Of a DNA stretch of 64,000 nt, positions 53,475 through 63,048 are shown piece after piece. The stretch lies in NCBI GenBank assembly GCA_000648925.1, contig JFHF01000005.1, positions 177,843-241,842 on the forward strand, written 5' to 3'. This DNA is from Caballeronia jiangsuensis (GTDB taxonomy: Bacteria > Pseudomonadota > Gammaproteobacteria > Burkholderiales > Burkholderiaceae). The position numbers and the translations under genes were made by a program. The first letter of the stretch is position 1. Every line of letters begins with the position of its first letter. The notes beneath the pieces were generated by a model that had not been told where the DNA came from, did not search any database, and saw nothing but the letters and a program-made list of their open reading frames with translations.

Positions 53475-56400
53475 ATGGCCTGGATCAGCGAGGCGCAGCT
53501 TGAGACGCACTTCATGGATAGCCTCGCGCGGCTCGGCTATACGCTGACGCACGGGGCTGACGCCTCGCCTGAGGTGAAAGATCCGCTGCGGGCGAGCTTC
53601 CGCGAGACGATCCTGGGCCCGGTCCTGTTGGAGAGCTTGGCGCGCCTAAACCTCGATGTGCCGAAAACGGCGCTGGAGGACGCGTCTCGGCGGGTGACCG
53701 ACAGCGTCTTCGTCTCCGACATCGTGCAGGAAAACCGCCGCCTTTATGATTTGATGGTCCATGGCGTCCCGGTGACGTTCTTCCGCGACGGCGAGGAGCG
53801 CAATACCCGCGTTCGACTAGTCGATTGGTCCAATGCGGCGAATGACTGGCGTGCCGTTCGGCAGTTCGATGTATCGGGCAAGACGGCGCGTATTCCCGAT
53901 GTGGTGCTGTTCCTGAACGGCCTGCCGCTGGTGGTTGCGGAGCTGAAAGGAGTAGCCGGAGCAGACATCAAGGCAGCATGGAACCAGATCGACACCTACC
54001 GCACCGATATCCCGGACCTGTTCCGCACCAACCTGCTGACCGTGATCTCGGACGGGTTGCATGCGCGATATGGCTCACTCTCGGCGGGTTTCGACCGCTA
54101 TATGAGCTGGCGCACGGTGGACGGCGCAACGCTGGTACCGAAGGGCTCGGAACTGGAGCTTTCGACGGTGACGAAGGGGCTTTTGACGCCGCGGGTGCTA
54201 CTCGACATGCTGCGCTGGTTCGTGGTGTTCGAGGATGAGGGCAAGGGGCCGATCAAGAAGATCGCCGGCTATCACCAGTTCCACGCCGTGCGGAAGGCTT
54301 GCGAGACGATTCTGAGTGCGCGTGCAGGAGACGGCAAGGGCGGCGTCATCTGGCACACGCAGGGCTCGGGAAAAAGTCTGTTGATGACGTTCCTGTCCGG
54401 CCGGGTAATGCATCACCCGGCGATGGAAAACCCGACCCTGCTGGTACTTACCGATCGCAACGATCTGGACAACCAGCTTTTCGCGACCTTCGCACGCTGC
54501 AAGGATTTGCTGGGGGAAGAGCCGGTGCAAGCCGATAGCACCGACGATCTACGCCGCCTGCTGGACCGCAATGTTGGCGGCATTGTCTTCTCCACCATCC
54601 AGAAGTTCCGTCCTGAGACTGGCGAGACGTTCCCACAACTGACCGCGCGCTCCAACGTCGTGGTGCTGGTAGATGAGGCGCACCGGACGCAATACGGATT
54701 TGAGGCCAAGCTGAACAAGGAAACGGGCGAGATCCGCCACGGCCTTGCCTATCAGCTGCGCAAAGCTTTGCCGAATGCCGTCTATGTCGCCTTCACAGGC
54801 ACGCCGGTCGAGCTAGTGGGCGCAGATACGCGCGGAGTGTTCGGCGAATATATCGACGTGTACGACATCGCACAGGCGGTCTCCGACGGCGCGACTGTGC
54901 CGATCTATTACGAGGCGCGTGTCGCAAAAATCACGCTCAATGATGACATCGTGGCCACGCTGGACGACGATTTCAACGAGGCGACCGAGATGCTGGCCGA
55001 AGAGCAGGCCAGCTCGACCGCGAAGAAATGGGCGCGGGTTGAGGCGTTGGTGGGTGCGGACAAGCGTCTGGATACAGTGGTGCAGGATATTCTCACCCAC
55101 TTTGACGCGCGGTTGGAGGCGATGGACGGCAAAGCGATGGTCGTCTGCATGAGCCGCCGCATCTGTGCCGAGGTTTACGATCGCATTGTCTCCGCCCGGC
55201 CGGACTGGCATGGCAACACGGACGACACTGGCAGTGTCAAGGTGGTAATGACAGGTTCGGCGACTGACCCGGCAGCCTTGCAGGCACATATTCGCTCCAA
55301 GACCCGACAGGAAACGATCCGGAACCGGTTCAAAAATCCCGTCGACCCGCTGAAATTGGTCGTCGTCCGCGATATGTGGCTGACGGGCTTTGATGCGCCG
55401 TGCATGCACACGCTCTACGTCGACAAGCCGATGAGGGGACACGGCCTGATGCAGGCTATTGCCCGCGTGAATCGCGTGTTCCGAGATAAGCCTGCTGGTC
55501 TCGTGGTGGACTATATCGGCATCGCCGCCGAGCTGAAGGCCGCCTTGTCGCATTACTCGCAGACCGATCAAGCCCAGACCGGCATCGACGAGGCTGAGGC
55601 GGTCGCCGCCTTTGTGGACGCGTTGGACGTGGCGCGAACGCAATTCCATGGCTTCAACTATGGAGCCGCCCTGCATGGCGCACCCAGCGAGCGCTTGGCT
55701 GTACTGCCTGGCGCGATTGAGCATGTCCTGGCTCAGTATCGGGACAGCGAAGCCGGACCAAAGCGCTTCCGCGATGCCGTTGCGGCGTTAGTGAAGGCGT
55801 ATAAGCTGGCATCTGGTAGCCCGCAAGCAACCGAACACGCGGAGGAAGTGGCTTTCTTCGCAGCCGTTCGCTCAAGCCTTGGCAAACTGGGGCTTGGTGT
55901 AGAACGCAATGATGGCGGCACTGACTTCGCGATCCAGCAGTTGGTCAACAATGCCGTGGCGTCGACAGAGGTTGTCGACATCCTTGAGGCCTGCGGTTTC
56001 GACCGTCCCGACATAAGCGTGTTGTCCGATGCCTTCATGCTCGAACTCCACAACATGCAGCACCGCAATCTGGCGGTGGAGGCTCTGAAGAAGCTGTTGA
56101 ATGGCGAGATCAAATCGCGGACCCGAACGAACGTGGTTCAGCAGGATGCGTTTTCAGCCCGGCTTGAAGAGGCAATCGCTCGCTACCATAACCGCAGCGT
56201 TGATGCCCTCCAGATTCTTCAGGAGTTGATCGCGCTTGCCAAAGACCTGCTCAATGAGCCCGAGGACGGCCTGAACACGGCCGAACGGGCCTTCTATGAT
56301 GCCCTCTCTCAGAACGAGAGCGCGGTACAGGTGATGAGCAATCAGGAGCTCAGGGTTATCGCCACGGAATTAGTGACGACCGTCCGAAACAATTCGGGGG

Positions 56401-56546
56401 TGGACTGGTGGAAGCGCGAGAACGTTAGGGCAAAGATGCGCGTGGCCATTAAGCGCATTTTGCATCGGCATGGATACCCGCCAGATCTGGCGTCGGAGGC
56501 TGTGAAGTTGGTGTTGCGGCAAGCCGAAGCTTTGGCTGTGGCCTGA
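53475..56546 (+). CDS. hsdR: Type I restriction endonuclease subunit HsdR
   Basis: A 1023-residue motor-nuclease. The N-terminal PD-(D/E)XK nuclease shows [18 protein letters not shown] (residues about 138-155). The SF2 translocase has Walker A in [15 protein letters not shown] (about 294), DEAH in [13 protein letters not shown] (about 395-405), [11 protein letters not shown] and motif [17 protein letters not shown]. The C-terminal helical region (about 760-1023) binds HsdM. Cleaves unmethylated DNA after translocation. It lies 40 bases after hsdS in the same operon; complete and intact. Confidence 0.95.
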   Translation: MAWISEAQLETHFMDSLARLGYTLTHGADASPEVKDPLRASFRETILGPVLLESLARLNLDVPKTALEDASRRVTDSVFVSDIVQENRRLYDLMVHGVPVTFFRDGEERNTRVRLVDWSNAANDWRAVRQFDVSGKTARIPDVVLFLNGLPLVVAELKGVAGADIKAAWNQIDTYRTDIPDLFRTNLLTVISDGLHARYGSLSAGFDRYMSWRTVDGATLVPKGSELELSTVTKGLLTPRVLLDMLRWFVVFEDEGKGPIKKIAGYHQFHAVRKACETILSARAGDGKGGVIWHTQGSGKSLLMTFLSGRVMHHPAMENPTLLVLTDRNDLDNQLFATFARCKDLLGEEPVQADSTDDLRRLLDRNVGGIVFSTIQKFRPETGETFPQLTARSNVVVLVDEAHRTQYGFEAKLNKETGEIRHGLAYQLRKALPNAVYVAFTGTPVELVGADTRGVFGEYIDVYDIAQAVSDGATVPIYYEARVAKITLNDDIVATLDDDFNEATEMLAEEQASSTAKKWARVEALVGADKRLDTVVQDILTHFDARLEAMDGKAMVVCMSRRICAEVYDRIVSARPDWHGNTDDTGSVKVVMTGSATDPAALQAHIRSKTRQETIRNRFKNPVDPLKLVVVRDMWLTGFDAPCMHTLYVDKPMRGHGLMQAIARVNRVFRDKPAGLVVDYIGIAAELKAALSHYSQTDQAQTGIDEAEAVAAFVDALDVARTQFHGFNYGAALHGAPSERLAVLPGAIEHVLAQYRDSEAGPKRFRDAVAALVKAYKLASGSPQATEHAEEVAFFAAVRSSLGKLGLGVERNDGGTDFAIQQLVNNAVASTEVVDILEACGFDRPDISVLSDAFMLELHNMQHRNLAVEALKKLLNGEIKSRTRTNVVQQDAFSARLEEAIARYHNRSVDALQILQELIALAKDLLNEPEDGLNTAERAFYDALSQNESAVQVMSNQELRVIATELVTTVRNNSGVDWWKRENVRAKMRVAIKRILHRHGYPPDLASEAVKLVLRQAEALAVA

Positions 56547-56747
56547 TGTCGACGCCAATAGCTTATTTTCGAAACCAAATACTTGTACCTATCTAGCTCG
56601 ACGGCAAAGCGATCGTGATGAGATGAATTTCTGCTTGGAAGTTTTTGACCGGAACCTCCCAAAGGTGAAGAGGATGGACGCTAACTGGACCGGCACATCG
56701 CGACGCGCACTATTGCGGCGCTGAGCCAACGACTGCGCTTCAATAAA

Positions 56748-59120
56748 GTGATAACTTCATTGCCCCTCACGGACTGGATCGACGCAGCCACTGCCCCTGG
56801 CGCCGACGGTGTGTATTTCCTGGGTGCCTTCGATCGGCGGATCACGTTTTATTCCCAACAGGTGCGTGGGCTTCGTCTCGCGCACGCGCTGGATGCGCAG
56901 GGTCGCATCGTTAAGACGGACAAGATCGCCGTCGTCGGCGCCGGAGCGGCTGGATTGAGCTTCGCGCTCTGCGCGGCCCTATTGGGGTACAACGTCACAT
57001 TGTACGATCCGGCGAACGAGGCGCTGCAACTTCAGAGTGCATCTCCACGCCTGCTACATCCGCATATTTATGAATGGCCGAACATCGGGTCGCTGGACGA
57101 CAGGGCTGGCCTCCCGCTGCTGGACTGGAAGTCCGACACGGGCGGTTCGGTAAGCGGCAAGCTCCAGAACGATTTCGCGGCAGCTCTGACAAGGCTCGCG
57201 CACCTTCACTTCCAGGCCGAGCGCAAGCTCGTCGCTATGGAGAAAGTGGACGCAGACTGGCGCCTTACGGTCGATCACAAGGGCACGCAGGACAACCGGC
57301 GGTTCCAGAAGGTGATCCTTGCGATGGGTTTCGGCGAGGAGTTCCCATGCGGTGGTGCTGAGCCTGTCGCTTACTGGAAGCCGAGCGGGATAGGGACGGC
57401 CGCGATTGAGCCGCATAGCGGTGCGAGCTATCTTGTCAGCGGGAACGGTGATGGCGGTCTGACGGACACACTCTCACTCCTGATCCAGAATTTCGAGCAT
57501 GTGTCGTTCACCCGCGATTTTCTGTCGCACATTTCCTCGAATTCGCTGCGGCAGGCGGCGCTCAACGCTCTAGACGCTGCATCGTCCAGTGGCGACCTCG
57601 AGCCCGTGTTCCACACTATCCTTCGCCCCGTCATCGACGAATATGGTGTGATCGACGCGCTGAGGCGACGGCTCCGTAAAGACCGCACCCTCACCATCAA
57701 CAGCGATGGACCTCTCTTCGCCCCGGGCAAGGCGTCACTTCTCAACCAGTGCATGGTCTTCGCGACGCTCGAAGCAGCGAAGCTCGAAACGGTGGTCGTG
57801 AACCGTAGCAGTGGACGCGTCGCCAATGTCGACAAGACGGTGGCAGGCATCTCTGTGACTGGCCCTCTGATGGCTGGCCATCCTCTTGCGGCGGAATTCG
57901 ATCATGTAATTTTGCGGCACGGCCCTGATCGCGCGACGCGTTACGCCCCTACGAAGGCCTCTTTCGATCTATATGAGGCTCACATCAAGCCGCTGCTTGA
58001 CTCCACACCGTCGCTCGTCAGCCCGCCGACGCTCGATCCTGAGCTTTTCGACCGATTCGAGGATCTCAAGATCGAGCATCTCGTCGACGCCGCCTCGCAG
58101 GCAGGTTTGCGCCAGCAGCAAACTCAGGACCGCTCGCGGCTCGTCCTTGAGATCGATGCGGCCGCCCATCTTCTGACGGAACGAGGGCATGTCTCCTTGC
58201 TTGATGTTGCCGAACAGTGCGAGCGATTGACAGCGCCCGTGACGATCCATCTCGCCCTGCCACCAAGCGCCGTGCGCGATGCGTCTGCCTTCCTGCGCTT
58301 GAGCCGGGCCAGCAATGGTCGCATTCACCTGACGACGGTGGCTGACCATGCCGCCGCATGGGCGATAATCGCACCGGGGATCACTGTGGCACTGACCGGC
58401 GACCCGCGCTATCGCGGCCGAGCGCTCGATCCGAGCTTCCTTCAGGACAAGCTTGACGCCTGCTTTCTGCGTCTTCTAGACGGCTCACTTATGGCGATCA
58501 TCGCAAGTGGAACTTGCACCACGCTGCATAAGATCGACGGGTCTGTCCGCAACGCGGTGGCAAGCACCTGGGGAAGCTGGGCGGCCGCTCTTCAGGGGAC
58601 GGCCGCACTTCGTTTCGATTTCCTGCGGTGGCTGGCCAATATCGAGCAGGGAACCAAAACGCCCTGGAGCGGCGATCACGCGCAACTGCCGCGCATGGCG
58701 GCCGCCCTGCTGTTGGTGCTTGCCGCCCATCTGGAGGAGCCGCTCACGCCGGCATCGACCGAGCGCGGCAATCTCACCTTCTCAGGAAATGCCAAGGCGC
58801 TCGGCTCTGGCAGCGATACGGTCGAAGGCGGGCCGCTAACGACGTGGGACCGGCCAGACCAATGGGACGTCGATGCCCTTATCCTTTCCGGAAGTGCTGA
58901 GGTTGAAGTTTATTCGCCCGATGACACCGTGCTCAATGCAGGGTCCATCGGATTAGGGATGCGTACCGCGCGGCGTGTTCGGCCGGCAATCATCCGCAAC
59001 GACCGCGCCTGGCGCCAGAAGCTCAATGGACCGCTTGCAACCTGGAAACAGGCCGTGAAGCAGGAATTCGAGGAATGGCGTCAACGGGTCCAGGATCTGG
59101 AAGACGAGGTGTCGAAATGA
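56748..59120 (+). CDS. FAD/NAD(P)-binding effector, Lamassu-FMO (LmuA-like) candidate
   Basis: A 790-residue protein. A short N-terminal segment is followed by a FAD/NAD(P) Rossmann domain: VVGAGAAGLSFALCAALLGYNVTLYDP (GxGxxG at 64-69) and VILAMGFGEEFPC, with a second dinucleotide-type motif at LVSGNGDGGLTDTLSL. This is the flavin-monooxygenase/FAD-NAD(P) layout. The C-terminal 400 residues match no domain I know and would be the region that docks to the ATPase. GTG 56748 is the first start; no good ribosome site is visible. It overlaps the middle gene by ATGA. In Lamassu systems the first gene encodes a variable effector, one reported class being FMO-like. Confidence 0.7.
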   Translation: MITSLPLTDWIDAATAPGADGVYFLGAFDRRITFYSQQVRGLRLAHALDAQGRIVKTDKIAVVGAGAAGLSFALCAALLGYNVTLYDPANEALQLQSASPRLLHPHIYEWPNIGSLDDRAGLPLLDWKSDTGGSVSGKLQNDFAAALTRLAHLHFQAERKLVAMEKVDADWRLTVDHKGTQDNRRFQKVILAMGFGEEFPCGGAEPVAYWKPSGIGTAAIEPHSGASYLVSGNGDGGLTDTLSLLIQNFEHVSFTRDFLSHISSNSLRQAALNALDAASSSGDLEPVFHTILRPVIDEYGVIDALRRRLRKDRTLTINSDGPLFAPGKASLLNQCMVFATLEAAKLETVVVNRSSGRVANVDKTVAGISVTGPLMAGHPLAAEFDHVILRHGPDRATRYAPTKASFDLYEAHIKPLLDSTPSLVSPPTLDPELFDRFEDLKIEHLVDAASQAGLRQQQTQDRSRLVLEIDAAAHLLTERGHVSLLDVAEQCERLTAPVTIHLALPPSAVRDASAFLRLSRASNGRIHLTTVADHAAAWAIIAPGITVALTGDPRYRGRALDPSFLQDKLDACFLRLLDGSLMAIIASGTCTTLHKIDGSVRNAVASTWGSWAAALQGTAALRFDFLRWLANIEQGTKTPWSGDHAQLPRMAAALLLVLAAHLEEPLTPASTERGNLTFSGNAKALGSGSDTVEGGPLTTWDRPDQWDVDALILSGSAEVEVYSPDDTVLNAGSIGLGMRTARRVRPAIIRNDRAWRQKLNGPLATWKQAVKQEFEEWRQRVQDLEDEVSK

Positions 59121-59761
59121 CCCCGAAAATGTTCAGCGAGCGGCTCCGTGCGTCCGCAGTCGCCTTGAACTGGAAGGCATCAGTGGTGAACGATTTCACT
59201 GCGCGACAGTTTCGAGGGCGTGCCGAGGTGACCGAGAAAAGTTTGCCCAAAGATGCCATCGGATTGCGCTTGGGCGATTATCCGGTCCTGGTCGCCTCGA
59301 TCGAGCTTGGCGATCTCGCCGACATGCAGGCGTCGCTCCGCAGCCTCCACACCCAAATGGTGATCGCCCGTTCCTACATGGCGGCCGAGGAGGTCATCAA
59401 CGCACATATCATGCTAATTGCACTGGCGCCCGATCCGCTACAGGATTGGCGTCGCGCGCTCGACCTGGCCGAGCGCGATGAGACAGTTTGCCGAAAGCTG
59501 ATCTGGACGCCGAACCCCGACAAACTCAACGAGAGCTATGCGTTATTCGCTGCCCGGACTTTCCTTGCCACGCCGTGGAACAGCGCGCTGAGCGTCCAGA
59601 GTGCTCCTCTCGACCGCAATCAGGGACTGGTCCTGCGCACGCTCGAGAAGCATGGCCTGTCTCAGGAAGCAGCGGCGCAGTGGATCGGCCTCGCAAACCA
59701 GATCCATGACGATCCCGATAATTTGGTCGCAGCCCTGACGACAGTGCGGGAAATCTCATAA
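59117..59761 (+). CDS. Middle/accessory component, LmuC-like (ABC-3C middle component type)
   Basis: A 214-residue protein that begins inside the stop codon of the effector gene and ends at the ATG of the ATPase gene, so all three genes are translated in step. It is mixed alpha/beta with no enzyme motif: LRLGDYPVLVASIELGDLADMQASLRSLHTQMVIARSYMAAEEVINAHIMLIALAP, then DETVCRKLIWTPN and ARTFLATPW. The WTPN/aromatic block and length resemble the small middle component of three-component ABC systems. Function is inferred from position and from this pattern. Confidence 0.65.
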   Translation: MTPKMFSERLRASAVALNWKASVVNDFTARQFRGRAEVTEKSLPKDAIGLRLGDYPVLVASIELGDLADMQASLRSLHTQMVIARSYMAAEEVINAHIMLIALAPDPLQDWRRALDLAERDETVCRKLIWTPNPDKLNESYALFAARTFLATPWNSALSVQSAPLDRNQGLVLRTLEKHGLSQEAAAQWIGLANQIHDDPDNLVAALTTVREIS

Positions 59762-62700
59762 TGGACGACAGCCTCTACCTCACCAAAATTCGTCTCTCGC
59801 AATTTCGAAGCTTTGCTGAGCTCGACATTGACTTACCGGCAGAGCCGTCCGTTCTCATTGTCCATGGCAGCAATGGCCTCGGGAAATCGTCGCTCTTCAA
59901 CGCGCTCGAATGGACATTGACCGACAAGATCGACCATTTTCGCGACGTCAACGGCGTAAAGAAGGTCGGCAAATATCTTTGCCGTTGGCGTGATGGGGAT
60001 GATGGGCCGACGAGCGCGGCCATGACATTCTGCGATGGCAGCTCGATTGAACGGATGCTGTCTTCTGCCGAGGCGACGCAGTCTACGCAAGGCGGAAATA
60101 TCGAAGATATTGGCGCTTTCCTCAAGGCGCCGACCTGGAGCCATACGATCCAGTCGCTGCAGCATTACCTTCTGCTCACGCATTTCCTGGGCCAATCGAC
60201 CCTGTCGCGCCTCACCCATAGGACAGCGGCCGAGCGCTTCGAAATGCTAAAGGAAGCCGCGCAAAGCCGGGAGATCGAGGAGCTTGCCATCGCCCTGCAT
60301 GGTAAGGGCAACACGACGGCTTCAAAGGCATTCACCCGACGCATCGACCAGCTCGAAAAGGAGGTTGACAGGTTCGATGAACTCCTCACGCAGGAGGCTG
60401 AGCTTTGGGAAGGAGCTCAGGCGGAAGGTGCGCTCGATCCGGCGCGCGCGGCGATCCTCGGTCAGACGATCTTGGTCGGGATTGAGGCTGCGCGCGCAGA
60501 ACTTGCGTTGGGGCCGATCACGCGGCAGGCAACTGCCGCGATCGATTTCAGCGAGCTTACTGCGATATGGAATGATACGCGGGCGCAGGTTCGCGATCGG
60601 GAAGCACAGTTGCGCCGCGCCGAGCAGCTTGTCGAAGGGGCGGGACGCCGTACGACGTTCCTGGCCGAGACCGGTGCCGCACTCGAGGAAACTCAAGCTG
60701 AGCAGATGCGATTGGCAGCCCGATCGCAGCAGTTGGCAGCGGCACGTATTCCGCAGCAGCAGGTCGCGACACAGGCGCTTGATGTTCAGGCCGCCGCTGT
60801 TGCGCGCTTTAGTATGCTCAACACGCTGCGCGCCGCTGCCGACCATTATCGCGAGCAACGCAATATGGTGGCGGAGGCAGTCGCGAACATGGAGATGGCC
60901 GAGGTGTCCCATCTGGCAGCGGAACGGGAGGCATCGATCGTCGACCGTCGCGGCGCGATCGTCGCAAGGCTTCGAGTGGATACCGATCGCGTCGCCAACG
61001 AGCTTGCCGAGGCGCATCGGCAACGGGATCGGTGCAACCAGTGGCTTGATCGCGCCGAAGGGCTGGACCATCTGCGCCGCGCTCTCGATGACGATCGCGC
61101 CAGCTCTCCCGACCTCGAACGGAATGTCCGCGAACTGGAGATCTCCGAACAGGGCGCACGGTCACGTGAAACCAGCCAGAGAGAGGCGCTACGTCGCCTG
61201 CAAGAGATTACGGGTGCGATCTCGCAGGCAGTAACGACAATTGCGACCCAGCTCCCGAAGAATGCGTGCGATTGCCCGGTCTGCGCGACTCACTTCGATG
61301 AGCCATCGCTCCTGCACGAGCGAGCGTCGGGTGCGGCGGAGCGCCTGGCGCCGCTTCTCTTGGCGCAGGAGCAGCATGTGGCCCGCGCCACCGAAGAACG
61401 CGAAGCACTGACGGCGGAACTAGCCGACCAGCGAGCGGTACTGGCCCGGATTCGCGGCGCCGAGGAGAAGGTCGCTGCCGAGGCTGCTACTAATGCTGAC
61501 CTTGGAGCCGTCTTTGGAGTAGTCGGTACGCTTGACGTCGCCACGGTGACGCGGCTGCGCGACGACGCCTTGCAGGGTGCCAATAGCCTGTCACTGCGCC
61601 TGCAACGCCTAGGATATTGGCGGCAACGCCTGACCGATGTTTCGGGCACTCCGCTCGCCCAGGCATTAGCCGGGGCGGTCAAACGGCGGGATGACCTCGA
61701 ACGTGTCAAGGAGTCTTCCAGCCGCCGTGCAGGCCTCGCGCGTCAGGCCGCCGAGGCGGCACTGGCCAACGTTATCGCGCACGAAGGGATGCTGGGGCTG
61801 GACTCCGGGGCGGCTGATCACGATCATCAGGACGCATTTATCGCTGGAGAGACAGTGCTCGCGCAGGCTAAAGCGGATGCGGATCAGGTTACGAAGGCGC
61901 TGGCTGAGACCGACGCCGCTTTGTCGGAAGCAAAGACACAGGATGCAATTCTCACGGCCCGTATCGCAGACTTGACACTTCGCGTAGCGAACTACCGCCA
62001 AGCGTTTGACGACGACCGGCGCGCGTGGGTCGAACTCGGCTTCACGGGCGCGCAGCCGAATCAGGTCGAGGTGGAAGGCGGCAAGGTGGCTCTCGTCGGT
62101 GCGATCGAGCGTCTGGACCGCGCGCAAGATATGATGCGACGGCTCGCCGATGGCGCGGCGGCGTGGGCGCGGCAGGAAAGCCATCGCTCGGCCCTTGAGC
62201 GCTTGCGCGACGCAATCGACGGTGCCCCCAATAGCAATCGCGATCAGATCCGAACGGCGGCCGAGACTTTCGCCGGCACGCAGCGCCGGCTGAAGGAGGT
62301 GACGACGCAAACCAAGGCCATCGCGCGCGCTGCCAGTTTCGATATCCTAGATCAGGTAGCGGAGTTCAACGCGGCCTATATCGAGCCGCTCGACGATCTG
62401 ATGAAGCAGATCAACCTCGCAATTTTGTGCGACCCACGGATCGGCATTGACCTGCAGGTAAAGAACAAGAAGATCGAGCAGGTTGCCTACAAAACTGGCG
62501 AAGTTCCCACGGGGATGAGCGATATCGATCCCGCCCTCGTCCACAGCGAGGGGCAGATGGCTGCGCTCGGGGTCAGCATGCTGGCAGCGGCGAGCCTCAC
62601 TTATCCTTGGTCACGCTGGCGCGCGCTGATTCTCGACGATCCCCTGCAGCACAATGATGCAATTCACGCGTCGGCCTTCGCTGATCTCATGGGCAATATC

Positions 62701-62889
62701 GTCCGGGATCGTGGCTATCAGCTGCTGCTTTCGACGCACGATGTCGCGCAGGCGGAGTTCCTTAGGCGCAAGTTCGACTCGCGCCGGATCCCATGTTCCC
62801 TACTTAACCTTCTCGGCACTGGCCGGGAAGGGGTTGAATGGACGCTTCGTCCACCGCGTACGGAGATTCCACATGTCGCCGTCGGATAG
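59761..62889 (+). CDS. SMC/Rad50-like ATPase, LmuB-like
   Basis: A 1042-residue protein with a split ABC head. N-terminal Walker A GSNGLGKSS (36-44) with the Q-loop LQHYLLLTHFLGQ. Two long coiled coils (about 190-500 and 510-900) meet at a Rad50-type zinc hook CPVC (C505, C508). C-terminal signature SEGQ (929-932), Walker B LILDDP with Asp959/Asp960 and switch His993 in LSTHD. This is the architecture of Rad50/SMC-like defence ATPases, which are thought to sense foreign DNA ends or structures and trigger the effector. Ends 159 bases before the integrase gene. The conserved motifs are all intact, so the ATPase is probably active. Confidence 0.85.
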   Translation: MDDSLYLTKIRLSQFRSFAELDIDLPAEPSVLIVHGSNGLGKSSLFNALEWTLTDKIDHFRDVNGVKKVGKYLCRWRDGDDGPTSAAMTFCDGSSIERMLSSAEATQSTQGGNIEDIGAFLKAPTWSHTIQSLQHYLLLTHFLGQSTLSRLTHRTAAERFEMLKEAAQSREIEELAIALHGKGNTTASKAFTRRIDQLEKEVDRFDELLTQEAELWEGAQAEGALDPARAAILGQTILVGIEAARAELALGPITRQATAAIDFSELTAIWNDTRAQVRDREAQLRRAEQLVEGAGRRTTFLAETGAALEETQAEQMRLAARSQQLAAARIPQQQVATQALDVQAAAVARFSMLNTLRAAADHYREQRNMVAEAVANMEMAEVSHLAAEREASIVDRRGAIVARLRVDTDRVANELAEAHRQRDRCNQWLDRAEGLDHLRRALDDDRASSPDLERNVRELEISEQGARSRETSQREALRRLQEITGAISQAVTTIATQLPKNACDCPVCATHFDEPSLLHERASGAAERLAPLLLAQEQHVARATEEREALTAELADQRAVLARIRGAEEKVAAEAATNADLGAVFGVVGTLDVATVTRLRDDALQGANSLSLRLQRLGYWRQRLTDVSGTPLAQALAGAVKRRDDLERVKESSSRRAGLARQAAEAALANVIAHEGMLGLDSGAADHDHQDAFIAGETVLAQAKADADQVTKALAETDAALSEAKTQDAILTARIADLTLRVANYRQAFDDDRRAWVELGFTGAQPNQVEVEGGKVALVGAIERLDRAQDMMRRLADGAAAWARQESHRSALERLRDAIDGAPNSNRDQIRTAAETFAGTQRRLKEVTTQTKAIARAASFDILDQVAEFNAAYIEPLDDLMKQINLAILCDPRIGIDLQVKNKKIEQVAYKTGEVPTGMSDIDPALVHSEGQMAALGVSMLAAASLTYPWSRWRALILDDPLQHNDAIHASAFADLMGNIVRDRGYQLLLSTHDVAQAEFLRRKFDSRRIPCSLLNLLGTGREGVEWTLRPPRTEIPHVAVG

Positions 62890-63048
62890 CAGTTCGGCAT
62901 TATCCGAATTTCATTCAGATCGTTGTGAGGCGTGCCAGCGTGCTTCCAAATGGTCACTTGATCGTGAAGCTTTGCTGTTACAAACCAAACTTGTGATCAA
63001 GACCTGCCAGTCGGCAAACGGCCAGCCGTCGCCGCGGAGCCGTTGGAG
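62890..63048. other. Gap between the LmuB-like gene and the integrase
   Basis: 159 bases between convergent genes; no gene, hairpin or repeat of note. Confidence 0.4.

Noticed and set aside
56748..62889. A Wadjet or MRN-type (Rad50-Mre11) repair operon
   Set aside because: No Mre11-type nuclease, JetD topoisomerase-like or kleisin gene accompanies the ATPase; the FAD/NAD(P) partner and small middle protein fit Lamassu/ABC-3C better.
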